From: Haloferula luteola
GTDB lineage: Bacteria > Verrucomicrobiota > Verrucomicrobiia > Verrucomicrobiales > Akkermansiaceae
DNA length: 64,000 nt
NCBI RefSeq assembly: GCF_014201715.1
Contig: NZ_JACHFD010000002.1
Span: forward strand, 186,001 to 250,000
Direction of reading: 5' to 3'
Positions 15,896-24,454 of this stretch are shown here, piece by piece. The position numbers and the translations under genes are program-made. Numbering within the stretch: position 1 is the first letter of the stretch; every line of letters starts with the position of its first letter. The notes below the pieces were generated by a model. The model saw nothing but the letters and a program-made list of their open reading frames with translations, was not told where the DNA came from and ran no database searches.

Positions 15896-16777
15896 ATGGA
15901 CCTCAAGGAATACCTCGAAACCAGCGCCGCTCAGGTGGATGCTGCCCTCGATGGCTTTTTGCCCTCGGCCAAACAGCGCCCTGCCAAGATCCATGAGGCC
16001 ATGCGCTACAGCCTGTTTGCGGGTGGCAAACGTCTGCGACCCGTGCTCGCGCTGGCCGCAGCAGAAGCCTGTGGCGGCGAGATTGAGCTCGCGATGCCCG
16101 CGGCCTGCGCGGTCGAGTTGATGCACACCTACTCGTTGGTCCACGATGACCTGCCGTGCATGGACGACGATGACCTCCGCCGAGGTCGTCCGACCTGCCA
16201 TAAGGTTTTCGGAGAAGGGATGGCCGTGTTGACCGGTGATGCTTTGCTCACGGAAGCCTTTCTCATTCTCTCCGAGACCGCCCCTACCGCACGCTACCCC
16301 CTTTCCGCATTCATCGCGGAGTTCGCCATTACAGGGGGCTCAACCAAACTCATCGGTGGACAAGTCCTCGATCTCGAAGGGGAAGGCCGGGAATTGAAGA
16401 AGGCGGAACTGGTGCGCATCCACGAGGCCAAAACGGCTGCGCTGCTGACTTCAAGCCTGCGCTTAGGAGCCATGAGCGCCAATGCCACCCCGGCAAAACT
16501 CGATGCCGTCACTGACTTCGGCTACCACCTTGGATTGGCCTTCCAGGTCATCGACGACATTCTGGACGTCACCCAAACCACCGAAGTTCTCGGCAAAACA
16601 GCGGGTAAGGATGAAGCCGTCGCGAAGGCGACCTATCCGGCGATCCTCGGCCTCGACAAGGCACGCAAAGAAGCGGCTCGATTGACCAAAAAAGCCATGG
16701 AGTCCTTGGAGCCGCTAGGCGGCAAGGGCTCAAGACTGCGCGAGATCGCCGCCTACCTCCTCGATCGGGAATACTGA
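15896..16777 (+). CDS. ispA: Farnesyl/geranylgeranyl diphosphate synthase (IspA-type)
   Basis: A 293-residue short-chain trans-prenyl transferase that condenses isopentenyl diphosphate with allylic diphosphates. The first Asp-rich motif is in SLVHDDLPCMDDDDLRRG and the second in FQVIDDILDVT; FAGGKRLRP opens the domain. Two residues (PC) are inserted in the first motif (DDxxxxD), as in bacterial type-II FPP/GGPP synthases. Length fits IspA. The product (C15 or C20) cannot be set by eye. Farnesyl diphosphate would feed undecaprenyl carriers and quinones. It shares a direction with asd. Confidence 0.94.
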   Translation: MDLKEYLETSAAQVDAALDGFLPSAKQRPAKIHEAMRYSLFAGGKRLRPVLALAAAEACGGEIELAMPAACAVELMHTYSLVHDDLPCMDDDDLRRGRPTCHKVFGEGMAVLTGDALLTEAFLILSETAPTARYPLSAFIAEFAITGGSTKLIGGQVLDLEGEGRELKKAELVRIHEAKTAALLTSSLRLGAMSANATPAKLDAVTDFGYHLGLAFQVIDDILDVTQTTEVLGKTAGKDEAVAKATYPAILGLDKARKEAARLTKKAMESLEPLGGKGSRLREIAAYLLDREY

Positions 16778-16823
16778 GAACGTCGGAGTCGAGGCCTCAG
16801 CCAGCGGCATCACCCCTGCCGGC

Positions 16824-16997
16824 TTATTGCGCCGCCTCCTCGATTTCATTGCCCAATTTCTGTACATCCCGGCCCACCCCCGCAGCGGTCGAACAGGACG
16901 TCATGGCAAACACGAGCAGGTAAAGGACGCCGAACACCACGCTCAGCCCCATCAATCGCGGACCCGAGTTGGATCGAAGGTAATCTTTAGGATTCAT
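16824..16997 (-). CDS. Entericidin-like small lipoprotein
   Basis: A 57-residue ORF with a basic N-terminal extension (MNPKDYLRSNSGPRLM), a hydrophobic segment (GVLYLLVFAM) and then TSCSTAAGVGRDVQK with an acidic helix NEIEEAAQ at the end. C-x-T-x-x-G-x-G-x-D-x-x followed by an acidic helix is the entericidin EcnA/EcnB pattern of small envelope lipoproteins, described as a toxin-antidote pair in E. coli. Here only one copy is seen and its leader is longer than usual. It is convergent with ispA. Confidence 0.72.
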   Translation of the reverse strand: MNPKDYLRSNSGPRLMGLSVVFGVLYLLVFAMTSCSTAAGVGRDVQKLGNEIEEAAQ

Positions 16998-17224
16998 CGC
17001 GGCCCGCTATCGCAAACCCTGAGCCAGAACCTGGATGTCGCATTTTCAGTGACTTCCCTCCTCGCGCTCCTCGGCGACGGTGCAAAATCGAATCCTTTCC
17101 CGTGCACTCTGCACGGAACCCACCTCTAAAGCCGTCCCCTCTCGAGGCGCCATTTCGTTGGCAGCCAAGGCGTCAGACCTCAAGCTTCGCGCATGGAGCA
17201 GTGTTTGCTGGGAATTCGCAGCAC

Positions 17225-17734
17225 ATGAAAGCTTCATCCACGAAATCCAAAGCGAAAACCACAGAAGATCTGCGCATCGGCCTCGATGCCAAACAGCGTG
17301 ATAAGGCCGCCTCCTTGCTGAAGTCGATCCTCGCCGATCAACACGTTCTCTATCTGAAAACGCGGAATTTCCATTGGAACCTTATCGGTCCCCGATTCCA
17401 TTCCCTCCACGAATTCCTCGAAACTCAATACGGCGAGCTTGCCACCGTCATCGACGCCACGGCCGAGCGGATTCGCATGCTGGGACATGTCAGCCCGGGA
17501 TCGATGCAAGAATTCCTCGATGCGGCCACCCTCAAGGAATCCTCCGGCGAGGCGATTCAGGGACTCGACGCCCTCTCGGTTCTCCGCGCCGACCATGAAA
17601 CGGTGACCCGCGACCTGCGTAAGGCCATCGAGACTCTTTCCGAGATCGGAGATGCAGGAACCGAAGATTTCCTCACCGGCCTTCTTCAGAAACATGAGCA
17701 AACCGCTTGGATGCTCCGCAGCTATGAGGGCTGA
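17225..17734 (+). CDS. dps: Dps-family ferritin-like DNA-protection protein
   Basis: A 169-residue dodecameric ferritin-like protein that oxidises and stores iron and may shield DNA. The intersubunit ferroxidase ligands are readable: His50 in NFHWNLIG, His62 in SLHEFLE, Asp77 and Glu81 in VIDATAERIR. The Lys-rich N-terminus (MKASSTKSKAKTTE) could bind DNA, as in E. coli Dps. It stands alone with its own terminator; stress induction is expected from the family, but I could not identify an operator. Confidence 0.95.
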   Translation: MKASSTKSKAKTTEDLRIGLDAKQRDKAASLLKSILADQHVLYLKTRNFHWNLIGPRFHSLHEFLETQYGELATVIDATAERIRMLGHVSPGSMQEFLDAATLKESSGEAIQGLDALSVLRADHETVTRDLRKAIETLSEIGDAGTEDFLTGLLQKHEQTAWMLRSYEG

Positions 17735-17760
17735 ACGAACAGCATCGCTCGCGTTTCCTG

Positions 17761-17793
17761 GCACCGCCGCCTCTTGGGCAGCGGTGCTGTTTT
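17761..17793 (+). terminator. Intrinsic terminator of dps
   Basis: The stem GCACCGCCGCC pairs with GGCAGCGGTGC (one mismatch) and is followed by TGTTTT. It begins 27 bp past the dps stop. Confidence 0.75.
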
Positions 17794-17941
17794 GCACGAC
17801 ATTTTGCTCAATTCGTGCATTTTGCTCCTGATTCGACGCTCCCCCTCTCTCCCAACCCGCCCTCTCCCCACTGATGATAAGCCACTTTTGCGCGAACTTT
17901 GCAAAAGGCACGCTATCTGTTGGGGAACTGCTCGCTGAACT

Positions 17942-19321
17942 ATGGACATCCTGATCATCGATGACGAACGCTCCATCCGCCTGACCACTTCGCTGGCACT
18001 GGAGAATGAGGGACACTACGTTGAGTCAGTGGACTGCTCGGAAGCAGCCCTCCGGCGGCTCCGAGAAGAAAAGTTCGACCTCATCTTCCTCGACCTTCGG
18101 TTGGGCGATGAAGATGGGCTGGAGGTGCTCCCGAGAATTCTCGAAAAGCATCCTCGGCAGCTCGTCACCATCTTCACGGCCCATGCTTCGATCGAAACGG
18201 CAGTGAAGGCCACCCAGGCCGGAGCATTCGATTATCTGGAGAAACCCTTCACTCCCGACCAGCTTCGGGCGATTCTGGTCAAGGCGAAGAAAGCCCTCGC
18301 GACTCAGGGAGAAGTCGTTCGCCTCCAGGAAACCGTCCAGGAGCTCAAATCCGAAGCGAGCCAGAACACTCCACCTCTTGACTTTGCTTCGGAGGACACC
18401 CGCACCAATCAGGAGTTTGATACCCTCTTCAGGGCGGCCGCATCCCCCGCCTCGGTTCTGATTCTCGGGGAAAGCGGCACGGGAAAAAGCGTGATTGCCC
18501 GTGAGGTGCATCATCGCAGTCACCTTCGGGAGAAACCTTTTGTCACCGTAAGCTGCCCGAGCCTTTCTCGGGAACTTCTGGAAAGCACCTTGTTCGGACA
18601 CATCAAAGGATCCTTCACGGGAGCGGTGAAAGACACCTGGGGCAAGGTTCACGCCGCGGAAGGTGGCACGCTGTTCCTCGACGAAATCGGGGAACTGCCG
18701 ATGGAAATTCAGCCCAAGCTCCTGCGGTTGCTGCAAGAGCGTGAATACGAACGCCTTGGCGAAAACAAAGTCCGCCCCGCCAACGTTCGAGTGATCGCCG
18801 CCACCAATCGCGATCTGGCCGCTCAGGTCGCCGCAGGTGAATTCCGCGAAGACCTTTACTATCGACTCAACGTCATCAGCGTCCGAGTGCCCTCCCTGCG
18901 CGAGCGGCCGAAAGATCTGGTCCGGTTTGCCGAGAGTTACCTTATCCATTTTTCCAATCAGATTGGTCGCAAGCTCCGTGGATTCAGCCCAGAGGCCATG
19001 CGGGTCATCTCGACCCATTCGTGGCCGGGCAATCTCCGCGAACTTCGCAATGCCATCGAACGCGCCACCATTCTTGCTCGTGGAGAGTGGATTGAGCCGA
19101 TCGACCTCCCCCGTCCTGAAGCCTCCGAGACCATCGCCGCCGGCAAAAGCTCCCAGGGAACGGGACCGAACGTCGGGGGCGAATTCAGCCTCGATCAGTT
19201 GGAGGAAGCCCACATGCGCCGCATCCTTGAATGGGCGCCCACCCTCCAGGAAGCGGCCTCCATTCTCGGCATCGACAAGGCCACCCTCTATCGAAAGCGG
19301 AAGCGCTTCGGCATCTCCTGA
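17942..19321 (+). CDS. algB: AlgB-like sigma-54-dependent response regulator
   Basis: A 459-residue NtrC-class regulator. The receiver domain covers 1-120 with phospho-acceptor Asp51 and Lys101. The AAA+ domain is about 150-390, with Walker A GESGTGKS at 176-183 and Walker B LFLDEIGE at 244-251. A Fis-type helix-turn-helix is at the C-terminus (LQEAASILGIDKATLYRKRK). The opening MDILIIDDERSIRLTT closely resembles AlgB. The sigma-54 contact loop reads GSFTGA (223-228) where GAFTGA is canonical. The kinase gene follows after 15 bp. It should activate sigma-54 promoters; none was identified here. Confidence 0.9.
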   Translation: MDILIIDDERSIRLTTSLALENEGHYVESVDCSEAALRRLREEKFDLIFLDLRLGDEDGLEVLPRILEKHPRQLVTIFTAHASIETAVKATQAGAFDYLEKPFTPDQLRAILVKAKKALATQGEVVRLQETVQELKSEASQNTPPLDFASEDTRTNQEFDTLFRAAASPASVLILGESGTGKSVIAREVHHRSHLREKPFVTVSCPSLSRELLESTLFGHIKGSFTGAVKDTWGKVHAAEGGTLFLDEIGELPMEIQPKLLRLLQEREYERLGENKVRPANVRVIAATNRDLAAQVAAGEFREDLYYRLNVISVRVPSLRERPKDLVRFAESYLIHFSNQIGRKLRGFSPEAMRVISTHSWPGNLRELRNAIERATILARGEWIEPIDLPRPEASETIAAGKSSQGTGPNVGGEFSLDQLEEAHMRRILEWAPTLQEAASILGIDKATLYRKRKRFGIS

Positions 19322-19336
19322 TCCTCCCTTCTTCTC

Positions 19337-21166
19337 ATGCTCCGCGCCCGTTTGTTTCTCGGCCTCCTCACCCTCGTCATCCTCCTTTGGGCGACGGGGG
19401 CGGCCGCGTTGGTCATCCTCAACGACGCCGACACTCGATTTCAGGGTCGTCTCAAGCAGGATTACCAGGCCATCGACCTTGCCCAAGGGCTCAGGTCTTA
19501 CACGTCGATGCTCAATTCGACCTACATCACCACCCTCGCAGGGCCTGCGCCCGAAACCGCACCCGATCGTCAACTTTTTGACGAAACCCGCACCAAGGTC
19601 GAAGACACCCTGCATGCCCTCCGTCTCCTCGGTGGTGGGAATGAACGATGGGAAAGCTCCCTTTCCTCGCTTACCGAAGCTTTGGGATTGTACTTTGGCG
19701 ACTACGAACGGCTGCTCACCAACGAAGTCGTGGATCGCACGGAACGCTCGGATCTCCTCAGAACCTTCGGTGCCCACACCCAGCGCATCACCGACCTCGG
19801 AGAAAGCCTGACGCACCTTGCTGAAGAACAACTCTTCAATGCCAGCCGGGCATTGGCGGCGGAATCGGGCAAAAACACTGCTTTTCTGGCAACTTTGGTC
19901 GTGCTGGGGACGGCCATGGCGGTGATGATTTACTTCCAACTCCTCCGCCATCTCGTGGAACCGGTCGTCGGGCTTCGCGACTCCATGGAACAAGTGACCA
20001 TGGGTAATTTTGAGCTCACCCTGCCCATGCCCACGGCAGGGAGTGAATTTGGATCGCTCGTGACCACCTTCAATTCAATGGCGGAAGAGTTGCGCATCCG
20101 CCGTCGTGAGACCGACGAACGACTCTTCCGGAACAACCTCGTGAATCGCGCCCTCCTCTCTGCCATCCCCTCTCCCGTGTATGTGCTCGACCTGCACGGT
20201 GACACCGTCCGCCTCAATCCTGCCGCCGAAGACCTCAACGAGTCCCTCGGTCTCGGGACGCGACTTCCCGGAAAAGTACTCCGCCTTTTCCAAAACTGTC
20301 AGCAGCAGGGTCACAACCACCTTCCTGAAGATCCTCGAGAAGCACTCCTTTTCCGGATCGATGAAAAGGAGCATTTCTTCCTCCCCCGCATCTTCCGCTT
20401 CTCCGCCGGGCGCAATGAGCAAAACCCCTACGCTGGATGGGCCGTGCTGCTGCATGATGTGACTCGCATCCGCTGGCTCGACGACATGAAGACCAACCTC
20501 CTTTCCACGGTCAGCCATGAGATCAAAACTCCGCTTACCGGGATCCGCATGGTCTTGCACCTTCTCCTCGAAGAAGAAACCGGACGCCTGTCGGACATGC
20601 AGAGAACCATGCTTTCGTCCGCAAGTGAAGATTGCGAGCGTCTGCTCTCTACCCTCAACACTCTCCTCGACATCTCCCGAGCCGAAAGCGGTTCCACTCA
20701 TCTTGATCTCCGGCCCACCAATCTCCGAGACCTCGCAGATCAAAGCATTCACCTTTTCGAGAGCAAAGCCTCCGCATCCCGCATCACCCTCCGAATCGAC
20801 GCCGCCGACAACCTCCCGCAGGTGATGGCCGACCCCATGAGAATCAGCGAGGTAGTCCACAATCTCGTCTCCAATGCCATCAAGCACAGTCCCCCTGGAG
20901 GCAACGTCGACGTCCACATCGCCCGTTCTGGGGCCGACTTTGTGAGGCTCTCTGTGCTGGACGACGGGCCCGGAGTCCCCGAGGAAAGCGAAGGTCGAAT
21001 CTTCGAACGCTTCTACCGCGCTCCCAACCAGCGCACCGACGGCATCGGACTCGGCCTTTTTATCTCCCGTGAAATCATGCGCGCCCACGAGGGACGCATT
21101 GGTCTCAGCGAACGAAACCCCGACCAAACCAGAACCGAATTCTTCATTGATGTCCCGACTGCCTGA
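19337..21166 (+). CDS. kinB: KinB-like membrane sensor histidine kinase
   Basis: A 609-residue kinase. TM1 is at about 5-28 and TM2 at about 181-203, enclosing a roughly 150-residue periplasmic helical sensor. HAMP is at about 203-257, a PAS domain at about 265-375, the HisKA H-box TVSHEIKTPLTG with His394, and an HATPase with the N-box HNLVSNAIKHS (Asn513), then DDGPGVPEE and GIGLGLFISREI. This order matches KinB, the partner of AlgB in Pseudomonas. It lies between the AlgB-like gene and a second regulator whose start overlaps its end by 17 bp, so it may have two phosphorylation targets. Confidence 0.9.
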   Translation: MLRARLFLGLLTLVILLWATGAAALVILNDADTRFQGRLKQDYQAIDLAQGLRSYTSMLNSTYITTLAGPAPETAPDRQLFDETRTKVEDTLHALRLLGGGNERWESSLSSLTEALGLYFGDYERLLTNEVVDRTERSDLLRTFGAHTQRITDLGESLTHLAEEQLFNASRALAAESGKNTAFLATLVVLGTAMAVMIYFQLLRHLVEPVVGLRDSMEQVTMGNFELTLPMPTAGSEFGSLVTTFNSMAEELRIRRRETDERLFRNNLVNRALLSAIPSPVYVLDLHGDTVRLNPAAEDLNESLGLGTRLPGKVLRLFQNCQQQGHNHLPEDPREALLFRIDEKEHFFLPRIFRFSAGRNEQNPYAGWAVLLHDVTRIRWLDDMKTNLLSTVSHEIKTPLTGIRMVLHLLLEEETGRLSDMQRTMLSSASEDCERLLSTLNTLLDISRAESGSTHLDLRPTNLRDLADQSIHLFESKASASRITLRIDAADNLPQVMADPMRISEVVHNLVSNAIKHSPPGGNVDVHIARSGADFVRLSVLDDGPGVPEESEGRIFERFYRAPNQRTDGIGLGLFISREIMRAHEGRIGLSERNPDQTRTEFFIDVPTA

Positions 21167-21776
21167 CAGCACCCGGGCCAGCGATCGCAGCCCCCTGCGA
21201 ATCCTCGTCGTCGACGACGAGCCGACTCTTCGGCTCGGCTTCGCGTATGCCCTCACCAACGCCACCACTCAGGCGGAAACCGCTTCGAATGGGGCAGAGG
21301 CCCTCGAACGTCTCGCCGAGAAGTCGTTCGACGCCGTGGTACTCGACCTCCGCATGCCGGATGTCGACGGGCTTGCTGTCATTGAAGCCCTTCGCCGGCG
21401 GGGCGATTTCACCCCTGTAATCCTGTGCAGCGCTTACATCACGGTCCATTCAGCCGTGAAGGCCATTCACCACCACGTGGTCGATTTCCTCATGAAACCG
21501 GTCAAACCCGTGGAACTGCGATCTGCAGTCAAATCCGTCATTCACCCTGGCGACTCATGGCTTGAAAAGGGACTCGCCTCCGCACGCGCCGGTCGACTCG
21601 ATCAAGCTCTCGATTTCCTCGATGCCTCCGATCAGGGAACGCTTCGTGAAAGTTCGTGGCGGCGCATTCTCAAAATCATGCACGAGCATCCCGGTGAACT
21701 CGAGCGCATCGAGTTTGAGCTTTCAGAGTCCGTCCTCGGTCAGTTGGCCCACCAAGCGGACAACGTGCGCACATGA
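21150..21776 (+). CDS. Response regulator without DNA-binding domain
   Basis: A 208-residue protein. The receiver domain (about 15-132) is complete: acidic pocket VDDEP, Asp66 in VVLDLRMPDVDG, Ser/Thr-position SAY and Lys116 in MKPVKP. The remaining 75 residues have no helix-turn-helix. They begin with a helical hairpin resembling one TPR unit (LEKGLASARAGRLDQALDFL), followed by helices rich in Glu and Arg. The output is probably protein-protein contact. The start overlaps the end of the kinase gene by 17 bp and the stop overlaps the flavoprotein start by 4 bp (ATGA), so its synthesis is tied to both. Confidence 0.85.
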   Translation: MSRLPDSTRASDRSPLRILVVDDEPTLRLGFAYALTNATTQAETASNGAEALERLAEKSFDAVVLDLRMPDVDGLAVIEALRRRGDFTPVILCSAYITVHSAVKAIHHHVVDFLMKPVKPVELRSAVKSVIHPGDSWLEKGLASARAGRLDQALDFLDASDQGTLRESSWRRILKIMHEHPGELERIEFELSESVLGQLAHQADNVRT

Positions 21777-23146
21777 AGCCCTTTCGCTTGATCGTGATCG
21801 GTGGAGGGAGCGCTGGCCATGCCGCTGCCCGGACCGCGGCGCGATTGGGGTTGGAAACACTCTTGGTCGAGGCGGCACCCACCCTCGGCGGATTGTGCAT
21901 CCTCCGGGGTTGCATGCCTTCCAAACTCCTCATCGCCACTGCCGATCGCATGCGCGAATGCCGCAGTGCCGACCATTTCGCGGTTCGAAACAGCTCTCCT
22001 CGCCTCGATGAGGCACAATTGCGGAGGCGGCTCCATCAAGTCATCTCAGGCTTTCAGGATGCGCGGCGACAAGAAATGGCGGCGGCCCCCTATCGACTCA
22101 TTCGGGATCGCGCTCAATTCATCGACCCCCATACCCTCCGTCTCGAAAACTCCGGAGACACCCTCCGAGCCGACGCTTTCATCGTAGCAACAGGATCCAC
22201 GCCGTCGATTCCTCCCATTCCTGGCCTTTCAGACACCCCCTTTTGGACCAGCGACGAGGTGACTCAATTCCCCTCCTTGCCGTCGAGCGTTACGATCATC
22301 GGCAGTGGAGCCGTCGGCATGGAATTTGCCCACCTTTATGAAGGTCTCGGCAGCCAAGTCACGGTGCTCTCCCGATCCTCACGGATTCTTTCGAAACTCC
22401 ATCCCGACCTCGGCCAAACGGTCGCCGCTGCCAGTGAGCAACGAGGAATCGACATCCGATTCCAAACGGAAGCTCAATCTGTTCGCCACGACGGCTCACG
22501 ATTTCATCTTCACCTCAGCGACGAGTCTCACCTCTGCTGCCAGGCCCTGATTCTCGCCACGGGGAGAAGTCCATCCACTTCATCTCTCCATCTCGATCAG
22601 GCCGGCCTGACCACCGACGACACAGGCCGACTGCCGATCAATGAGCTGACACAAACCTCCCAGCCGCACATCTTTGCGGCAGGCGACTGCGCTAGCCCCT
22701 TGCCCGTCGTTCACCTCGCCGTCGTTCAGGGAGAAGTCGCAGCCCACCAAGCCGCACACTTGAGAACCGATCATCAGGTGACCGATCGAAGCTGGGAGCC
22801 TCATCTCAAAATGCAGGGCATCTTTACCCATCCCGAGGTCGTTTCTCTCGGAGTGGATCCCCATGACGATGAACTGGAAAGCCAAGGTCTCCAGCAACAT
22901 CGCTACTCATTCTCCGATCTCGGAAAAGGGGAAATCCTCAACGCTCAAGGGCACATCCGATTGGTTTCAGAAAAATCAACCGGGCGGCTCGTGGGCGCTC
23001 ACGCCGTGGGCCCTGGAGTCGTCGACAGCTCCCACGTCATGCTGCTTGCCATCAAGAATCGCATGACTCTTGACGACCTTCGCCGCACTCCATTCTACCA
23101 CCCAAGCTTGGCAGAAATCTGGAGTTATGCCCTCGATTCGGACTAG
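21773..23146 (+). CDS. FAD-dependent pyridine nucleotide-disulfide oxidoreductase (lipoamide dehydrogenase-like)
   Basis: A 457-residue class-I flavin reductase. The FAD site is VIGGGSAGHAAARTAA at 8-23. The redox-active disulfide is Cys42 and Cys47 in GLCILRGCMPSK (spacing CxxxxC). The NAD(P) site is IIGSGAVGMEFAHLYE, and the FAD ribityl site FAAGDCA. The C-terminal active-site pair is in FYHPSLAEIW. It resembles Lpd/mercuric-reductase paralogues, but no E1/E2 dehydrogenase genes are near. It is translationally coupled to the response regulator, so a role in envelope redox or in signalling through the two-component system is worth considering. The substrate is unknown. Confidence 0.88.
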   Translation: MKPFRLIVIGGGSAGHAAARTAARLGLETLLVEAAPTLGGLCILRGCMPSKLLIATADRMRECRSADHFAVRNSSPRLDEAQLRRRLHQVISGFQDARRQEMAAAPYRLIRDRAQFIDPHTLRLENSGDTLRADAFIVATGSTPSIPPIPGLSDTPFWTSDEVTQFPSLPSSVTIIGSGAVGMEFAHLYEGLGSQVTVLSRSSRILSKLHPDLGQTVAAASEQRGIDIRFQTEAQSVRHDGSRFHLHLSDESHLCCQALILATGRSPSTSSLHLDQAGLTTDDTGRLPINELTQTSQPHIFAAGDCASPLPVVHLAVVQGEVAAHQAAHLRTDHQVTDRSWEPHLKMQGIFTHPEVVSLGVDPHDDELESQGLQQHRYSFSDLGKGEILNAQGHIRLVSEKSTGRLVGAHAVGPGVVDSSHVMLLAIKNRMTLDDLRRTPFYHPSLAEIWSYALDSD

Positions 23147-24210
23147 AAGCGAAGCTTGACCCCTACCGTTCCCACCTGCGCGATCCCTCGCTGGGTTCGG
23201 TACTCCTCCGTCCGCCAAGTGTGCGCATAGCTCAACTCAAGACGACGGTAGCGAACGCCAAATCCCGCATAGACTTCCGCAACAAATGGGCGTCGTTGAA
23301 TGCCCGTATTGAAGTCGCTGAACATCGGGCCATCCAGAGTCGCATCGTGCGCCACTCCTGTAAGGCTGCCGCCAGCAAGAAGAAAGACTGACCAATCGCT
23401 GTCATAGTCGAAACCGGAATTGAAATACCGGTGAGTGTACGCCGTGGGCGACAACCGAGGATCTGAAAAGTCCGGCGGCAAGTTGTATCCGACTCGAAAC
23501 ATTCCACCGAGATGCGCGTCCGTGCGAAACGTCCCCAATCTCACACCCCACTCACCAATGCCGTCCACCCGCAGGATCCCATAACCCATTTGGGCGAAAT
23601 CCAGTCGGCGCTTCTGGATGAAGCTCAAATCCACTGTCAATTCAGACGGGATCTGCTGGTCCCAACCGTTGAACTTCTCCACCCCACGCAGATCGTGAAT
23701 GAAATCCTGTGTCGCCTCAGCAAAGGAGTCAGGCCCTGTGGTCCCAACACTCAATTCAACGGAATTGAGAATACGTTCATCTTTTACATGCAAAGAAAAT
23801 CCGACCCCGGTCCATCCCGCATATCGCCTTTGAAATGGGGGCTGCGCATACGAGGCATTATCTTGAGGCGTGTACATCAGCTGAGTCAGTGAAAAGCCGT
23901 AATTGTACACGATCTGTTCGGGGTGCTCGAAACCCGTCACCTTCTGGAAAACTTCGAAACTGTCTGCATCTCCTGTGAGGCGCCTCAGGTAACGCTGAAC
24001 CCCTATCAGGTCCTCCACCCGCTCACTTCCTGAAATCCACGCCAGTCGAGCTCCATTCGTGTAGTCGCGGTCCTCACCGCCAAAAAGGTCGTTGTCCAAA
24101 TAGAAGGTCAAGTAGCCGTCATCATCAAATGTCGGATCCGGCAAAGCCGCTTGTGCCGAAATCAAGCCCATCACGCCCAAAGCTCCAAAAGTTCGCAGGA
24201 AGTTCTTCAT
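23143..24210 (-). CDS. lpxR: Lipid A 3'-O-deacylase LpxR
   Basis: A 355-residue outer-membrane beta-barrel with a signal peptide (MKNFLRTFGALGVMGLISAQA). The N-terminal YLDNDLFGGEDRDYTNG holds the Asn-Asp pair and the Thr-Asn-Gly of the LpxR active site. IHDLRGVEKFNGWDQQIPSE holds its His-Glu element. The protein ends in GVKLRF with a terminal Phe, as outer-membrane barrels do. LpxR removes the 3' acyloxyacyl chain of lipid A and depends on calcium. Its 3' end overlaps the convergent flavoprotein gene by 4 bp. Confidence 0.9.
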   Translation of the reverse strand: MKNFLRTFGALGVMGLISAQAALPDPTFDDDGYLTFYLDNDLFGGEDRDYTNGARLAWISGSERVEDLIGVQRYLRRLTGDADSFEVFQKVTGFEHPEQIVYNYGFSLTQLMYTPQDNASYAQPPFQRRYAGWTGVGFSLHVKDERILNSVELSVGTTGPDSFAEATQDFIHDLRGVEKFNGWDQQIPSELTVDLSFIQKRRLDFAQMGYGILRVDGIGEWGVRLGTFRTDAHLGGMFRVGYNLPPDFSDPRLSPTAYTHRYFNSGFDYDSDWSVFLLAGGSLTGVAHDATLDGPMFSDFNTGIQRRPFVAEVYAGFGVRYRRLELSYAHTWRTEEYRTQRGIAQVGTVGVKLRF

Positions 24211-24230
24211 TCTAACAGAAGTGCATATTC

Positions 24231-24258
24231 AAAAATGGGGGAGGCATTGAGCCTCCCC
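24231..24258 (-). terminator. Intrinsic terminator upstream of lpxR (end of the DUF1328 unit)
   Basis: Perfect arms GGGGAGGC (24238-24245) and GCCTCCCC (24251-24258). On the minus strand they are followed by CCATTTTTG. It lies about 200 bp past the DUF1328 stop and just before the lpxR start, isolating the two genes. Confidence 0.75.
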
Positions 24259-24321
24259 TTGGAGAAGTTCTCATCGGGATCTTGGCGAAGAATCTCAGTG
24301 CCGCAACCCACCCGTGGGACG

Positions 24322-24338
24322 GCGCGCTGGCAGCGCGC
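24322..24338. repeat. GC-rich palindrome
   Basis: GCGCGCTG, one base, CAGCGCGC: a 17-base near-perfect palindrome in the 196-bp stretch between the DUF1328 stop and the terminator before lpxR. A smaller CCCA/TGGG inverted pair sits 3 bp before it. It may extend the 3' untranslated region of the DUF1328 mRNA as a stable stem. Nothing else is recognisable in this stretch. Confidence 0.5.
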
Positions 24339-24454
24339 GCGCCCACCTTCGGGAGATCACAGAGCCGAAGACACCCGCCAGCAACATTTGCGATTTTAAA
24401 ATCAGCATCGCTTCAAGGAGTTTGCGGTGGAGTTCAGAATCGGTCGCTTGCTCC

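Noticed and set aside
14761-15906. 381-residue open frame opposite asd
   Set aside because: Shadow of asd produced by codon bias; low-complexity Asp/Gly/Val sequence.
18026-19993. 655-residue open frame on the minus strand across the AlgB-like and KinB-like genes
   Set aside because: It covers two well-supported plus-strand genes and shows no signal, motif or start context.
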